Assembly: GCF_000425585.1 (NCBI RefSeq) | Contig: NZ_AUDS01000008.1 | Location: forward strand, 186,001 to 250,000 | Reading direction: 5' to 3' | DNA length: 64,000 bases | Source: Terrimonas ferruginea DSM 30193 | Lineage (GTDB): Bacteria; Bacteroidota; Bacteroidia; Chitinophagales; Chitinophagaceae | Shown here: piece after piece, positions 17,812 through 27,057 of the stretch | Layout of the letters: each line of letters begins with the position of its first letter | How positions within the stretch are numbered: position 1 is the first letter of the stretch | Notes under the pieces: generated by a model | What the model saw: only the letters and a program-made list of their open reading frames with translations | The model's database searches: none | What the model was told of the DNA's origin: nothing | Made by a program: the position numbers and the translations under genes

Positions 17812-19155
17812 ATGAAAACAAAATTGACACTTGTCCTGCTGACACTTGCACAGATCGCTTCGGCACAGACCTTTTCCCTGAGTTCCGGTATTACCAATAC
17901 TTCGGGTAAAGAAAAAGACAATCTTATCGGTAATGGTTATAATATCCAGGCCGATGCTTTTCTCCCTTTTTATAAAAAAAACCGTTTCTCACTGGGCCTA
18001 TCCCTTGGCGCCGATTATACAAGATTAAAAAATCTGTCGCCGGACAATGAAGCCGTTGCTAACCGTTATAAAGTACACAACACCAATGTCACCATAGGTG
18101 CCAATACTGACCATGCAATGTCGAACAGCATCGCCGGTTTGCTGGGACTGCAGGCGCAGTTTCAATTTGGCAACTTCTCCGTATCGCCAGGAATCAGTTC
18201 CGGCTACCTGCATTTCAAACCCGGCGGTTCCGTTCAGACCGGCAGCGCCGATATTAACGGTGAGCAAAGGCAGATCGGGCTGGTAAACGAAGAGCAGGAA
18301 ACAGTAAAAGGCATTTTATTTAAGCCTGTTTTAAAAATCGGCTACCAGTTTACGCAGCGCATTACGGTGTTTGCACAAACATCCCTGGTAAGCGGACCGG
18401 AGATCCGTCGCACTACTTCTTATCTCGTGCCGCAGGGAGGATTCAGAGACGATAACATTTATGAGCCAACGCAGTTGGCGAATGGTACATGGGCTTCCGT
18501 AACGAGTGTGGCGACTTATACTATTAAAGAGATCAACATTGGTGTATCGGTAAACCTGGGTGCGCGGAAAAATAAACCATCCGGCCCCCGCGGCGGAGCG
18601 GCATCGGCTTCGTATGCAGCCGGGAAAGCGATCGTTAATGATCCTTCCGGAAAAAGTATCAGTACCAAAGGCGTTAAACGCAGCGAAGCAGTAGTGGCAC
18701 CGACCAATGAAAAAAGTATTTCTGAGAAAGGGTTGAAGCGCAGCGAAGCGAAGGCGGCACCCGGAAATCCCATCGGCGGCATCATCGTAAAAGGTGGTAA
18801 AAATCCCGGCGGTAATATGCTGCAATTTGTAAGCAATGACAATGGTGAAGTGATCATGAATGGTCTTGAAGCGGGCAGTTATACATTCAGGCTTGCAACG
18901 GGAGAACAATCCGCCGGAAAAAGTATCAGTACCAAAGGCGTTAAACGCAGTGACATGGCGAAACCTGGCAGCCCGATCGGTGGTATAGTAGTGAAAGGAG
19001 GCAAAAACCCCGGCGGTGGTATGAATATCCAGGCCGTGAGTAATGAAAATGGTGACGTTGAATTAACGATCCCTGAGGCCGGAGATTATCTTTTCAAACT
19101 GGAAGCGCCCAAAAGAAACAGTGGTTTAAAAGATACGCTGAAAACACAGGTTTGA
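17812..19155 (+). CDS. Secreted outer-membrane-like protein with duplicated Lys/Gly-rich C-terminal modules
   Basis: The signal peptide is cut near residue 18 (ASA-QT). Residues about 19-250 alternate hydrophobic and polar stretches with aromatic ends, as in a small beta-barrel (FSLGLSLGADY, PVLKIGYQFTQRITVFAQ). The tail (about 265-447) is modular: KSIS[TE]KG[VL]KRS[ED] occurs three times (near 281, 300, 368), and a longer unit PIGGIxVKGGKNPGG followed by a Ser-Asn-x-Asn-Gly beta hairpin and an EAGxYxFxL strand occurs twice. The second unit resembles small carboxypeptidase-regulatory-like sandwiches. I do not recognise a named family. It is transcribed divergently from the orphan sigma gene and is followed by a strong terminator. 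Confidence 0.75.
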   Translation: MKTKLTLVLLTLAQIASAQTFSLSSGITNTSGKEKDNLIGNGYNIQADAFLPFYKKNRFSLGLSLGADYTRLKNLSPDNEAVANRYKVHNTNVTIGANTDHAMSNSIAGLLGLQAQFQFGNFSVSPGISSGYLHFKPGGSVQTGSADINGEQRQIGLVNEEQETVKGILFKPVLKIGYQFTQRITVFAQTSLVSGPEIRRTTSYLVPQGGFRDDNIYEPTQLANGTWASVTSVATYTIKEINIGVSVNLGARKNKPSGPRGGAASASYAAGKAIVNDPSGKSISTKGVKRSEAVVAPTNEKSISEKGLKRSEAKAAPGNPIGGIIVKGGKNPGGNMLQFVSNDNGEVIMNGLEAGSYTFRLATGEQSAGKSISTKGVKRSDMAKPGSPIGGIVVKGGKNPGGGMNIQAVSNENGDVELTIPEAGDYLFKLEAPKRNSGLKDTLKTQV

Positions 19156-19175
19156 GCGTTAGTAAGTCCATTAAA

Positions 19176-19200
19176 AAAGCCCCGGTATTACCGGGGCTTT
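19176..19200. terminator. Bidirectional intrinsic terminator
   Basis: An 11-bp stem (AAAGCCCCGGT / ACCGGGGCTTT) with a 3-nt loop lies between two convergent genes; the A-run on its left gives a good T-run on the minus strand and a short one on the plus strand. Confidence 0.9.
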
Positions 19201-19221
19201 GAAAAAGTATGTCCTCCAGCT

Positions 19222-19842
19222 TTATTTAAATGTAGCAGAAGAAGAAATGATGCTATAGATCTTTTTCGTATTCTCTTCATTCGCCATTTTATCGTCATAT
19301 ACGCCGGCGTGTGCGTCTTCAATGCGGATCAACTGATCTCCTTTCAAAATAAAGTAAGTAAAGTGTACAATTGGTTTTTTATCAATAAGGCTGCCGTCCT
19401 CGGCTTTTACCTGTGACGAATAGATGTAGCCGTTAGCATCTTCCGCAATCAGCTTGGTGTCGTTCGTGGCTGATCTGGCGCTGTCTACTTCGAGTAGCCG
19501 CTGGTTGGTCACATACTCCTTCAGTGGTCTCAATGCCTCTTGCCCCCTGATCTCCAGTACATATTCATGTGCATTGGGGAACAGTACTTTTAAATCAAGA
19601 AAGTCTTTTTCGATGATTGCACCTTTGGGAAGTTTCACCGAAAACCCGGAAATCTGTTTCAGCGAATCCAGGCCGGTAAGGTCTCTCAACTCCCATTCAG
19701 CTTCATTAACGGTAAAAACAGAGTCAACTGTCTTTGTGGAGTCTGTCGCATTCGTAACGGTTTCTGATTTTACGTTGGTTTCGCCGCAGGACATAATGGC
19801 GGCAGAAGCAGCCACAGCTGCAACGATGAAGATTTTTTTCAT
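19222..19842 (-). CDS. Uncharacterised lipoprotein
   Basis: I chose the ATG at 19842 because it gives a clean lipoprotein signal (MKKIFIVAAVAASAAIMSC, lipid on Cys19); the frame is open 22 codons further upstream without a signal. The 206-residue protein has a Thr/Ser-rich spacer after the Cys and then a single alpha/beta-looking domain with EWELRDLTGLDSLKQISGFSVKLPKGA and HFTYFILKGDQLIRIEDA. I do not recognise the family. It is a single-gene unit between two terminators, possibly a periplasmic or outer-membrane accessory protein. Confidence 0.7.
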   Translation of the reverse strand: MKKIFIVAAVAASAAIMSCGETNVKSETVTNATDSTKTVDSVFTVNEAEWELRDLTGLDSLKQISGFSVKLPKGAIIEKDFLDLKVLFPNAHEYVLEIRGQEALRPLKEYVTNQRLLEVDSARSATNDTKLIAEDANGYIYSSQVKAEDGSLIDKKPIVHFTYFILKGDQLIRIEDAHAGVYDDKMANEENTKKIYSIISSSATFK

Positions 19843-19967
19843 CTTAAACAATAATTGGTTGGTTAGAAAAATGCTGGATGGCGCGGGACTATCACATCCC
19901 GGTTTCAAAGGCGGGCAAATGTAAAGTTTTTACTAATCCGGTGTTACAACGAACATTATTAAATTAT

Positions 19968-19995
19968 AAAACGCCCGGCTAAAGCCGGGCGTTTT
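19968..19995. terminator. Strong terminator at the end of the flotillin/AAA operon
   Basis: A 13-bp stem (AAAACGCCCGGCT / AGCCGGGCGTTTT) with a 2-nt apex lies 18 bp past the stop of the AAA gene, with T-rich flanks on both strands. It closes the 9-kb minus-strand operon. Confidence 0.92.
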
Positions 19996-20012
19996 TTTAG
20001 CAACGATTTCTC

Positions 20013-23000
20013 TCACTTCTTACTGATCGCTTTCGCTATCGCTTCGAGGTGTTCATTAAACGAACTCAACTGGATCAGTACCTGGCCGGAGGCATCTGTA
20101 TCTTTCATCATTCCGAATTTGTTATTCTTGACAAACACTTCTTTGATATGCTGCCAGCGGGTTGCTTCTTCTTCATTCAGGAAACCCGCAATTTCTTTCA
20201 ACTTAAGCAGGTTGGCTTCCGCATCGGAAGTAAGCGTTTGTGATTCCCCTTCGTAGTGCGAACGGATCAACGTATCAACTTCTTCCGGGTTCATCAGCGG
20301 TACGATCTTGCCCGTCATCTTATTCATATTACGGTAGGAACCCTGTAGCTTGAAAGCCGGTTCCGTCCGGTAGGCATCTTTCATGGCGGCGCTGGCAATA
20401 TACTGCTGGTTCACCAGGAGCACGATGTCGCGAATACGGATAATACTTCTCAGCACTGCAATTGCGTCGTCGGTTTCCTGGCGGTTGTAATTCCCTTCGA
20501 GCTCGGGCAGCATTTCGCTCTGCGTCTCTATATAGTTGATCAGCTTGTACAGGTCTTCAAAGCTGCGGTTGCTGATCCGTTGCAGATATTTGTTTTCCGC
20601 AACGGAGTTTTCGATCAGGCTGAGTTTGAATAATTGATCCGAGCTACCGATCACATCGCCCAGGTTATAGACGTCTGCCCGGTTGGCCAGCATGTCCGGA
20701 ATCTTAAATTGTTCCCCGCTCTCGGTATACGGGTTGCCGGCCATGACAATACAAAAGCGTTTGCCTCGCAGGTCATAGGTTTTGCTTTCGCCTTCGAATA
20801 TCCCGTCCATTTTACGCTGGCCATCGGCTAACGAAATAAATTTCTGTAAAAACTCCGGGCTGCAATGCTGGATATCGTCTACATACAACATCACGTTGTC
20901 CGCCATTTCAAAAGACAGGTTGATCTTTTTCAACTCTTCCCTGGCGCCGGAGGTAGTAGCCTCCTGCGGATCGATGGACGTAATAGAATGGCCGATCGTA
21001 GGACCGTTGATTTTCACGAAGTGCAGCCCCATCGTTTTGGCCAGGTATTCCATCAGCGTCGTTTTACCATAACCGGGAGGAGACACCAATAATAACATAC
21101 CCATCCGCGCCGTGCGCTTGTCGTCACCCGCCGCACCGATCTGCTTGGAAAGATTGGCTCCGATCAATGGAAAATATACTTCATTGATCAGGCGGTTGCG
21201 CACAAATGAGCTCAATACCTTCGGCTCAAATTCGCTGATCTTCAACTGTTGCCTGTATTCGCGGACCAACGCTTCTTTCAGTTGATTAAACGCCGTAAAC
21301 GCGGGAACAACCGTAGCGAAATAAGCTCGAAGCTTATGGATAAAGCGATGATAATTCAGGAAATATTTTCCGTCTTCCGCAACAACAGCATGCGTGCCCT
21401 TCAGGCCTTCGAGCAAGAGCGCATCAGCCGCTGCACGCTCCTTATAGGGATGATCTTTGAACAGCAGCATACAAACTGCCTCATCTACATACTGCGGATC
21501 GGCTTCAACGGTATTTGTCTGGAGGAATGCGAGCAACCAGCTCTGAATGATATAAAAGCGTTCGGTAATATCAAATGCTGTGTTACCCACTTCCTGTAAG
21601 AACAATTCCGTCCTGCGCCTCAATTGCAGGTATTCCTTGAATGACTTTTTCAGGTGAAGCGCCTGCTGGCTGCAGGTAAACTGTTTCGATATCGAAAACT
21701 CCTGGTACAGGTAGTGAGCAACATCTGCCGCGTCTACCGTTTCATACGCAAGAGCCGATTGCAGGAAACGCGTGGAAATTTCTTTCGCAACAAATGCCGC
21801 CCGCTCACTGCCGGGAAAACTTTCCTGGATAGAATGGGCGGCGGTAATAAGCTGCAATAGCTTGTTCCGCGACGAATCTTCTATTCCGAACCAGAACAAT
21901 TGTGCCGCCACGCGCACAGCCGGCGAATAATGAAGAATGCCAAGTTCTTCCTGTAATCTTTTTAATCCCTGAAAGATAGCAATGGCATCTGTGTTGTGCA
22001 CACCTTTGAGGTAAGCGGCCGCATAATCACGCTCCACACGGTCATTGAGAAATGTTTCAAAATTCCACTGAGCATTTTGCCGGAGGCTTTCCAGGAATGT
22101 CTGATAAGCTAAATATTCAGCACGATAAACACCGGCATTTTCCGAAACCAGTTCCTGCTCCCAGATGGCGCGGTGCTGGTAAAGCGATTCAGCTTTTACT
22201 TCTTTATAAAAACTTGTGCCGATCAGGTGATAAAATAATTTATCATTGCGGCGGATGATCGTAAGATCGAGGACTTGTTTGTTAACAACAAACTTGTAAT
22301 TTCCCAACGAAATGATGTTTTGTCCATCGACAAACAAATCCGTTTTGTCTTTGAGATTGCGGAGTGCCGTCTCCTGTGCAACTTTAACAAGGTTCTCCAG
22401 GTTCTCTGCTTTGGCTACATCGCCGAGGTCTTTCAGTTCTTCTACGAGATTGCGGACCTTATCGATCATCAGGTCGGTTGAAAAGAAAGCATAAATACTC
22501 TCCTTTTCATTGAAGGACTGCGCCTTGTTCTCCACATTCTTCAACACACGCAATCCTATTTGTTCCAGCGAAGATGTGCGTTTGTTGATCTGCGCGATCA
22601 GCATTTCCTTTTTGCCGTTGAACGCTTTGATGATCTCGTCGCGCTTGTCGGCAATCTTCATCACAAACTCTTCGAAATCGGCGAATTTGCTTTCGAGTTC
22701 TTCTATTTGTATGCTGATCTTGGTGAAATAGTCTTCGCATTTTTCCGGCGTATTGGAAAGATCGAGGAAATTGACAATACTCTGGTCGAGCAACGTCAAC
22801 TGTGCATAAAACTCGCCTGTCAATTCCTGGCTTCGCAATGTAGTGACTGTGCGGACCAACTCCGCTTTTACTTCGTTCAGCGAAGCAAAGATCAATGAAA
22901 TCTTTTCGACGATGCGCGTGGTTTGTGTGGTATCATCGATCTTCAGGCTGTTGAGGATATCGATCAGCATCTCCAGTCCGGAAGCGATGCGCTTTACTTC

Positions 23001-24854
23001 TTCTTCTACCGGCTGTGCATCTATTACCTTCGTTACCGAAGCGGCAGCTTTCTTTTGTTCGGCTACTTTTATTTCATAAGGCGCAAGCGCTTCTTCTTTC
23101 AGGAGAAACTGAATCGTATCCTGAGAGAGAGAACTATTGTACTGCTGTAATGTTTCTTTTAATTCATTGACCGCCTTTGCGTCGATATAGCGGACGTTGA
23201 GCAGATCGATCACAGCGCCTTGCATGCTCCGGGTAGACGCGAGTAATTCGACCAATTGATCGAGTGAAGTGATCGTTGCATTTTTTACATCGATCACCAG
23301 TTGATCCACTCGCTTCTGCATGGCAGCCAGCGTGTCTTTTGCATGTTGACGCTGTGCTTGTACTTTGGCAAATTCATCTATCGCTGTGCTGGCGATATCG
23401 CGGATCTGGATCAACGGTGCAGCCAGATCAAAGGTAGCTTCATCCTTTAGCCAGAAATAAGCGTCGATGATATCGTTTGTGCGCTTATTAATGTCCTCAT
23501 AAAGATCCTCGTAACTATCTTCCTTCTGCAACAACTGTATCACTTGCTGGCTTTCGCTCATTGCGCTCACGATATCCTTGTTACCGATCTTGTACAGTAC
23601 GTTGTTGCTCATCGCCGCATTCTCTTGTAACGTGGCGGTATAAGGTGTTTGCCAGATTTGCACCTGGTGATGACGGATCGCTTCGTTCTCCGAACGGAAA
23701 TAGACCAGCGTACCGTCATTAAAAACCGTAAAGCCATTACAGATGATCGGCGTTTCCACCTGCTGCACGATCATATTGTATGACATCAGTACATAGGTGT
23801 TGGTCGTTCTCTGATAAAAAATATAAAGAAAATCTTCTCCGTTGGGCGATGCAATACTTCGAACGAATTCGAGTTCGGTGATATCGGATTCGAAGATTTT
23901 GTATTCTCCATTTTGCAAATAATAACCGTTGGGGAAAATGACACCCTGGTTATCGGGAAGCAGGATACCCGCATCGAGTAACGTGGGAATAGGAACAACC
24001 TGGCGCGTACGTACGTTGAAAATATAAGCGCGAAAATCTTCCTGGTAGGGCTTGATTTTAATAGCTATCAGGTTGCCGAGATCCGCGTAATAATACGCCG
24101 CATCATCAAGTTGCTGGTCTTTATTACGTACAGGTTCGGAGAAAATACCTTTTCCCGTATCTGTATTGTTTTCAATTTTAAACGTGATATCGCCGTTGGT
24201 TGCTTCGATAAAAACTTTATCAAGCACAGAAATATGCGGATGCAGTCCGAGCCGGCGATTACTGAGATCCGTTTTTATCCATTCAAAATCGTGCTGTGCT
24301 GATTTTCTTACTTCATGGATACTGCGGTCATCTACATAAATTAACTGATCATCTTTGATCAACCACTTAAAAGCCTTCCGGTCATCGGGACTTTTACTGG
24401 TCTGGAAAATCATGTAAAGATAGTTCTCCGTTTTGGTGAACTTGGCAAAGATTGAATCGCGGTAATATTTATAGAGATTACTAAAGTCGGTGATGAAGGT
24501 TTCGTCTTCGATCAGGGTAAGTGGTTCCGGCTCAAAATGATCGCCGGTGAATTTGTAAATGCCGAATACATCGCTCAGTTTAATGTCTTCGCGCAAACCG
24601 AAGTGAACGTTGTAGGCAAAAATGGTCAGGTCGCCGAAAGCCATGATACCGCGCGCTACGCCGTTGTTGACGGTGGTGATGCGCTGGTTGGCCACTAGCT
24701 GAAACCCGGAAGAATTGAAAATCTCTTTCCGCGCGGCGTTGAGTTTTGCCAGGCGTTGTGCCAGGTTGAGTCGCTGCTCTTCGAGCCTGTTGCGGATAAT
24801 CTCATACGTGCCCGAGTCCAGTATTGCCGTTGTGTTGTTGTCTGTACCTGCCAT
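20013..24854 (-). CDS. Giant AAA+ ATPase (DUF3686-type, so-called DNA repair ATPase)
   Basis: This 1613-residue protein falls in three parts. Residues about 55-430 are beta-rich with repeated short strands and resemble a propeller (my recollection is that family members carry a DUF3686 domain). Residues about 430-1130 are almost wholly alpha-helical with coiled-coil character. Residues about 1150-1510 hold an AAA+ module with Walker A PPGYGKTT (about 1255), Walker B LYVDDIQ (about 1322) and FCIVMAGNPYTE as sensor 1. The residue before the first Pro of Walker A is Ser where Gly is usual. Database names call such proteins DNA repair ATPases, but here it is the last gene of an operon with PspA, a YqiJ-like protein and flotillin, so a membrane-linked remodelling role fits better. 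It follows flotillin by 110 bp containing a hairpin. Confidence 0.8.
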   Translation of the reverse strand: MAGTDNNTTAILDSGTYEIIRNRLEEQRLNLAQRLAKLNAARKEIFNSSGFQLVANQRITTVNNGVARGIMAFGDLTIFAYNVHFGLREDIKLSDVFGIYKFTGDHFEPEPLTLIEDETFITDFSNLYKYYRDSIFAKFTKTENYLYMIFQTSKSPDDRKAFKWLIKDDQLIYVDDRSIHEVRKSAQHDFEWIKTDLSNRRLGLHPHISVLDKVFIEATNGDITFKIENNTDTGKGIFSEPVRNKDQQLDDAAYYYADLGNLIAIKIKPYQEDFRAYIFNVRTRQVVPIPTLLDAGILLPDNQGVIFPNGYYLQNGEYKIFESDITELEFVRSIASPNGEDFLYIFYQRTTNTYVLMSYNMIVQQVETPIICNGFTVFNDGTLVYFRSENEAIRHHQVQIWQTPYTATLQENAAMSNNVLYKIGNKDIVSAMSESQQVIQLLQKEDSYEDLYEDINKRTNDIIDAYFWLKDEATFDLAAPLIQIRDIASTAIDEFAKVQAQRQHAKDTLAAMQKRVDQLVIDVKNATITSLDQLVELLASTRSMQGAVIDLLNVRYIDAKAVNELKETLQQYNSSLSQDTIQFLLKEEALAPYEIKVAEQKKAAASVTKVIDAQPVEEEVKRIASGLEMLIDILNSLKIDDTTQTTRIVEKISLIFASLNEVKAELVRTVTTLRSQELTGEFYAQLTLLDQSIVNFLDLSNTPEKCEDYFTKISIQIEELESKFADFEEFVMKIADKRDEIIKAFNGKKEMLIAQINKRTSSLEQIGLRVLKNVENKAQSFNEKESIYAFFSTDLMIDKVRNLVEELKDLGDVAKAENLENLVKVAQETALRNLKDKTDLFVDGQNIISLGNYKFVVNKQVLDLTIIRRNDKLFYHLIGTSFYKEVKAESLYQHRAIWEQELVSENAGVYRAEYLAYQTFLESLRQNAQWNFETFLNDRVERDYAAAYLKGVHNTDAIAIFQGLKRLQEELGILHYSPAVRVAAQLFWFGIEDSSRNKLLQLITAAHSIQESFPGSERAAFVAKEISTRFLQSALAYETVDAADVAHYLYQEFSISKQFTCSQQALHLKKSFKEYLQLRRRTELFLQEVGNTAFDITERFYIIQSWLLAFLQTNTVEADPQYVDEAVCMLLFKDHPYKERAAADALLLEGLKGTHAVVAEDGKYFLNYHRFIHKLRAYFATVVPAFTAFNQLKEALVREYRQQLKISEFEPKVLSSFVRNRLINEVYFPLIGANLSKQIGAAGDDKRTARMGMLLLVSPPGYGKTTLMEYLAKTMGLHFVKINGPTIGHSITSIDPQEATTSGAREELKKINLSFEMADNVMLYVDDIQHCSPEFLQKFISLADGQRKMDGIFEGESKTYDLRGKRFCIVMAGNPYTESGEQFKIPDMLANRADVYNLGDVIGSSDQLFKLSLIENSVAENKYLQRISNRSFEDLYKLINYIETQSEMLPELEGNYNRQETDDAIAVLRSIIRIRDIVLLVNQQYIASAAMKDAYRTEPAFKLQGSYRNMNKMTGKIVPLMNPEEVDTLIRSHYEGESQTLTSDAEANLLKLKEIAGFLNEEEATRWQHIKEVFVKNNKFGMMKDTDASGQVLIQLSSFNEHLEAIAKAISKK

Positions 24855-24910
24855 TGCTAAAAAATAAACGTTCGAAAAAAAATCCCTGTTCTAAAAATGT
24901 GCCATGAGAA

Positions 24911-24936
24911 GAGAGGCCGACAGGTGTCAGCCTCTC
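24911..24936 (-). terminator. Intercistronic hairpin between flotillin and AAA genes
   Basis: The arms GAGAGGC / GCCTCTC continue past one mismatch into GACA / TGTC. No proper T-run follows on the minus strand, so a partial terminator or an mRNA-stabilising hairpin that sets the flotillin to ATPase ratio is more likely than full termination. Confidence 0.5.
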
Positions 24937-24964
24937 AGCGTTAAAAACAATCCGTCATGGCGGA

Positions 24965-26992
24965 TCACAGCTTTCTGTTGGAGAGACCGAGGCTGCTCGC
25001 CAGGTTCGCCAGGCTCAGCAGGGAGGAGCGATCGCCTTCCGAGCTTTGCTGTTGCATTTTCAGAATAAGACTGGAAATGGTCAGGTTCTTGATATCGTTC
25101 GTTGAAATATTATACTTGTCTGCGAATTCGCGGATGCGCCCGAGCAGATCACCGCTGTTGGTGCCGTCGCCGATCAAAGCCGTTTTGATCTGCGAAGCAT
25201 TCTCACTTTCATTGATCAATCTGTCGAAACCTTTGGCATTCGAGATCTGGTTGATGATGTTATTGAAGAACATCGTCTCACCGCCTACGATATCGATGTT
25301 GGCAGATTTCAGTGCATCTCCGAGAACGGCCGCCTGCGCATCGGCAATATCTTTCTGGATATTGATCTGCGCAAGAGCGATATCTCTTTCTTTGTTCAGC
25401 AATAATTTAAACTCTTCGTGATCTTTCCCGACTGCGTCGAGTTTCTTCATGGCCTCTGCTTTCTCTTCGATACCTGCAGCCTCGGCGAGCGCTTTCTCTT
25501 TGGTCACTTCGGCCTGTGTGAGACCTTCCTTGCGTTTTGCTTCAGCGATTTTTTCGATAACGGTTGCGTCAACAGAGCCTTGTCTTTCGGCAGCTTCTGC
25601 TTTTGCCATCATTACTTCCGCTTCGGAGAGACCTAGGGTTGCTTCTTCGCGCGCCTGTGCTTCGGCGAGGATCTTGCGGGCTTCGGCTTGTTTGACTGCC
25701 GCTTCTTTCTTCGCTTCTGCGTCAATGATCAGTTGTTTGGCCTTTTCTTCGGCAGCTTTCTTCTCTGCTTCAGCTTGTTTAACGGTGTAAATCAACTTTT
25801 CTTCTGCCTGCTGGCTGGCCTGTGTGATGCCGACGGTTTTATTCCGTTCTACTTCGCGGAATGCTTCGAGGTCTTTGACGCCCTGCTGTTCTTCCACTAC
25901 ACCTTTTTCGAGACGTACGCGATCGCGGATCACGTCCTGTATATTCTTGCGTTCAATCTCGAGGGTTTTGTCTCTTTCGATCTGCGCGAGGGTGACGATC
26001 TTTTCACGTTCGGTGGCTTCCAATGCGCGATCTTTCTCTACGCGCTCTGCCTCTACTGCGTCCGTACGTTGTTTATTTTTCTCTGCAATAATGATCTGGC
26101 GGAGTTTATTCTCTTCCTGTACGGCGAGCGACTCTTCTGTTTTAATGCGCACGGTTTCTGAACGCAGTCTTTCTTCTTCGCGCACTTTGGCCATCTCGGC
26201 TTGTTCGCGGGCCTTTATATTGTCGATCTCCCGGCGTTGTTTTTCTTCCTTCTCGGCCATCTGGCGTTCAAGTTCGAGGATGGCTTCGCGCGCTTCCACG
26301 TTTTGTTTCTTGATCACTTTTTCTTCCTCACGTTTAATGAGGTTTGCTTTGATATTTTGTTCGGCGGTCAGCTCGGTGATCTTTTTGATACCCTGTGAAT
26401 CGAGGATATTCTGTGCGCTGAGGAACCGGATTTCGGTTTGTTCGAGGTAGTCGATGGCGCAGTCGTCGAGAATGTACCCGTTGAGGTCAGTGCCGATGAT
26501 GTCGAGAATCTCGGTTCGGAATTCACGGCGGGCCTCATACAGTTCGATGAAATCGAATTTTTTACCTACCGTTTTAAGTGCTTCAGAGAATTTTGCCTCG
26601 AAGAGATTGCGGAGTGTTTCCACATCGCTGGCCCGCTCTGTGCCGATGATCTGTGCTACGTTGAGTACATCGTCTGCATTTTTGTTTACACGGACGAAGA
26701 ACGCCACTTTGATATCTGCGCGGATATTGTCCTTACAGATAAGGCCGTCGTTTTCCATCCTGTCGATCTGCAGTTTTTTAACGGAGATGTCCATGATCTC
26801 CATTTTGTGAAGCACGGGAATCACGTACATACCTTTGTTGAAGGCAACTTTACCGCCGCCGACACCGGTACGGACGATTGCTTTTCCCTGAGGGATTTTT
26901 TTGTAAAACGTAGCAAAAGCAAAGAGGATAATGAAAATGATAAAAGCAATTCCTCCGACAAACAATAAACTGATTCCACCGATTTCTCCCAT
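24965..26992 (-). CDS. Flotillin (SPFH-domain membrane scaffold, YqiK-like)
   Basis: This 675-residue protein has an N-terminal membrane segment (about 8-28), an SPFH/band-7 domain (about 30-205, with IPQGKAIVRTGVGG, KDNIRADIKVAFFVRVNKNADDVL and a C-terminal DLNGYILDDCAIDYLEQT), a long Ala/Glu-rich coiled coil (about 205-545) and a short tail (to 675). Flotillins oligomerise under the membrane and organise ordered lipid domains. It lies 65 bp after the YqiJ-like gene; the YqiJ-YqiK pairing is known from E. coli, which supports a joint membrane-domain complex. The neighbouring PspA and giant ATPase are likely functional partners. Confidence 0.95.
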   Translation of the reverse strand: MGEIGGISLLFVGGIAFIIFIILFAFATFYKKIPQGKAIVRTGVGGGKVAFNKGMYVIPVLHKMEIMDISVKKLQIDRMENDGLICKDNIRADIKVAFFVRVNKNADDVLNVAQIIGTERASDVETLRNLFEAKFSEALKTVGKKFDFIELYEARREFRTEILDIIGTDLNGYILDDCAIDYLEQTEIRFLSAQNILDSQGIKKITELTAEQNIKANLIKREEEKVIKKQNVEAREAILELERQMAEKEEKQRREIDNIKAREQAEMAKVREEERLRSETVRIKTEESLAVQEENKLRQIIIAEKNKQRTDAVEAERVEKDRALEATEREKIVTLAQIERDKTLEIERKNIQDVIRDRVRLEKGVVEEQQGVKDLEAFREVERNKTVGITQASQQAEEKLIYTVKQAEAEKKAAEEKAKQLIIDAEAKKEAAVKQAEARKILAEAQAREEATLGLSEAEVMMAKAEAAERQGSVDATVIEKIAEAKRKEGLTQAEVTKEKALAEAAGIEEKAEAMKKLDAVGKDHEEFKLLLNKERDIALAQINIQKDIADAQAAVLGDALKSANIDIVGGETMFFNNIINQISNAKGFDRLINESENASQIKTALIGDGTNSGDLLGRIREFADKYNISTNDIKNLTISSLILKMQQQSSEGDRSSLLSLANLASSLGLSNRKL

Positions 26993-27057
26993 AGTTGTGT
27001 TGTGTTTTAGTTACGATTAAAGTGAATGGTGACTTGTAAAAGATATATTAATGATGA

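Noticed and set aside
24957-26968. Long plus-strand frames opposite the flotillin gene
   Set aside because: The Glu/Ala/Lys-rich coiled coil leaves few stops on the other strand; the frames show no family motifs.
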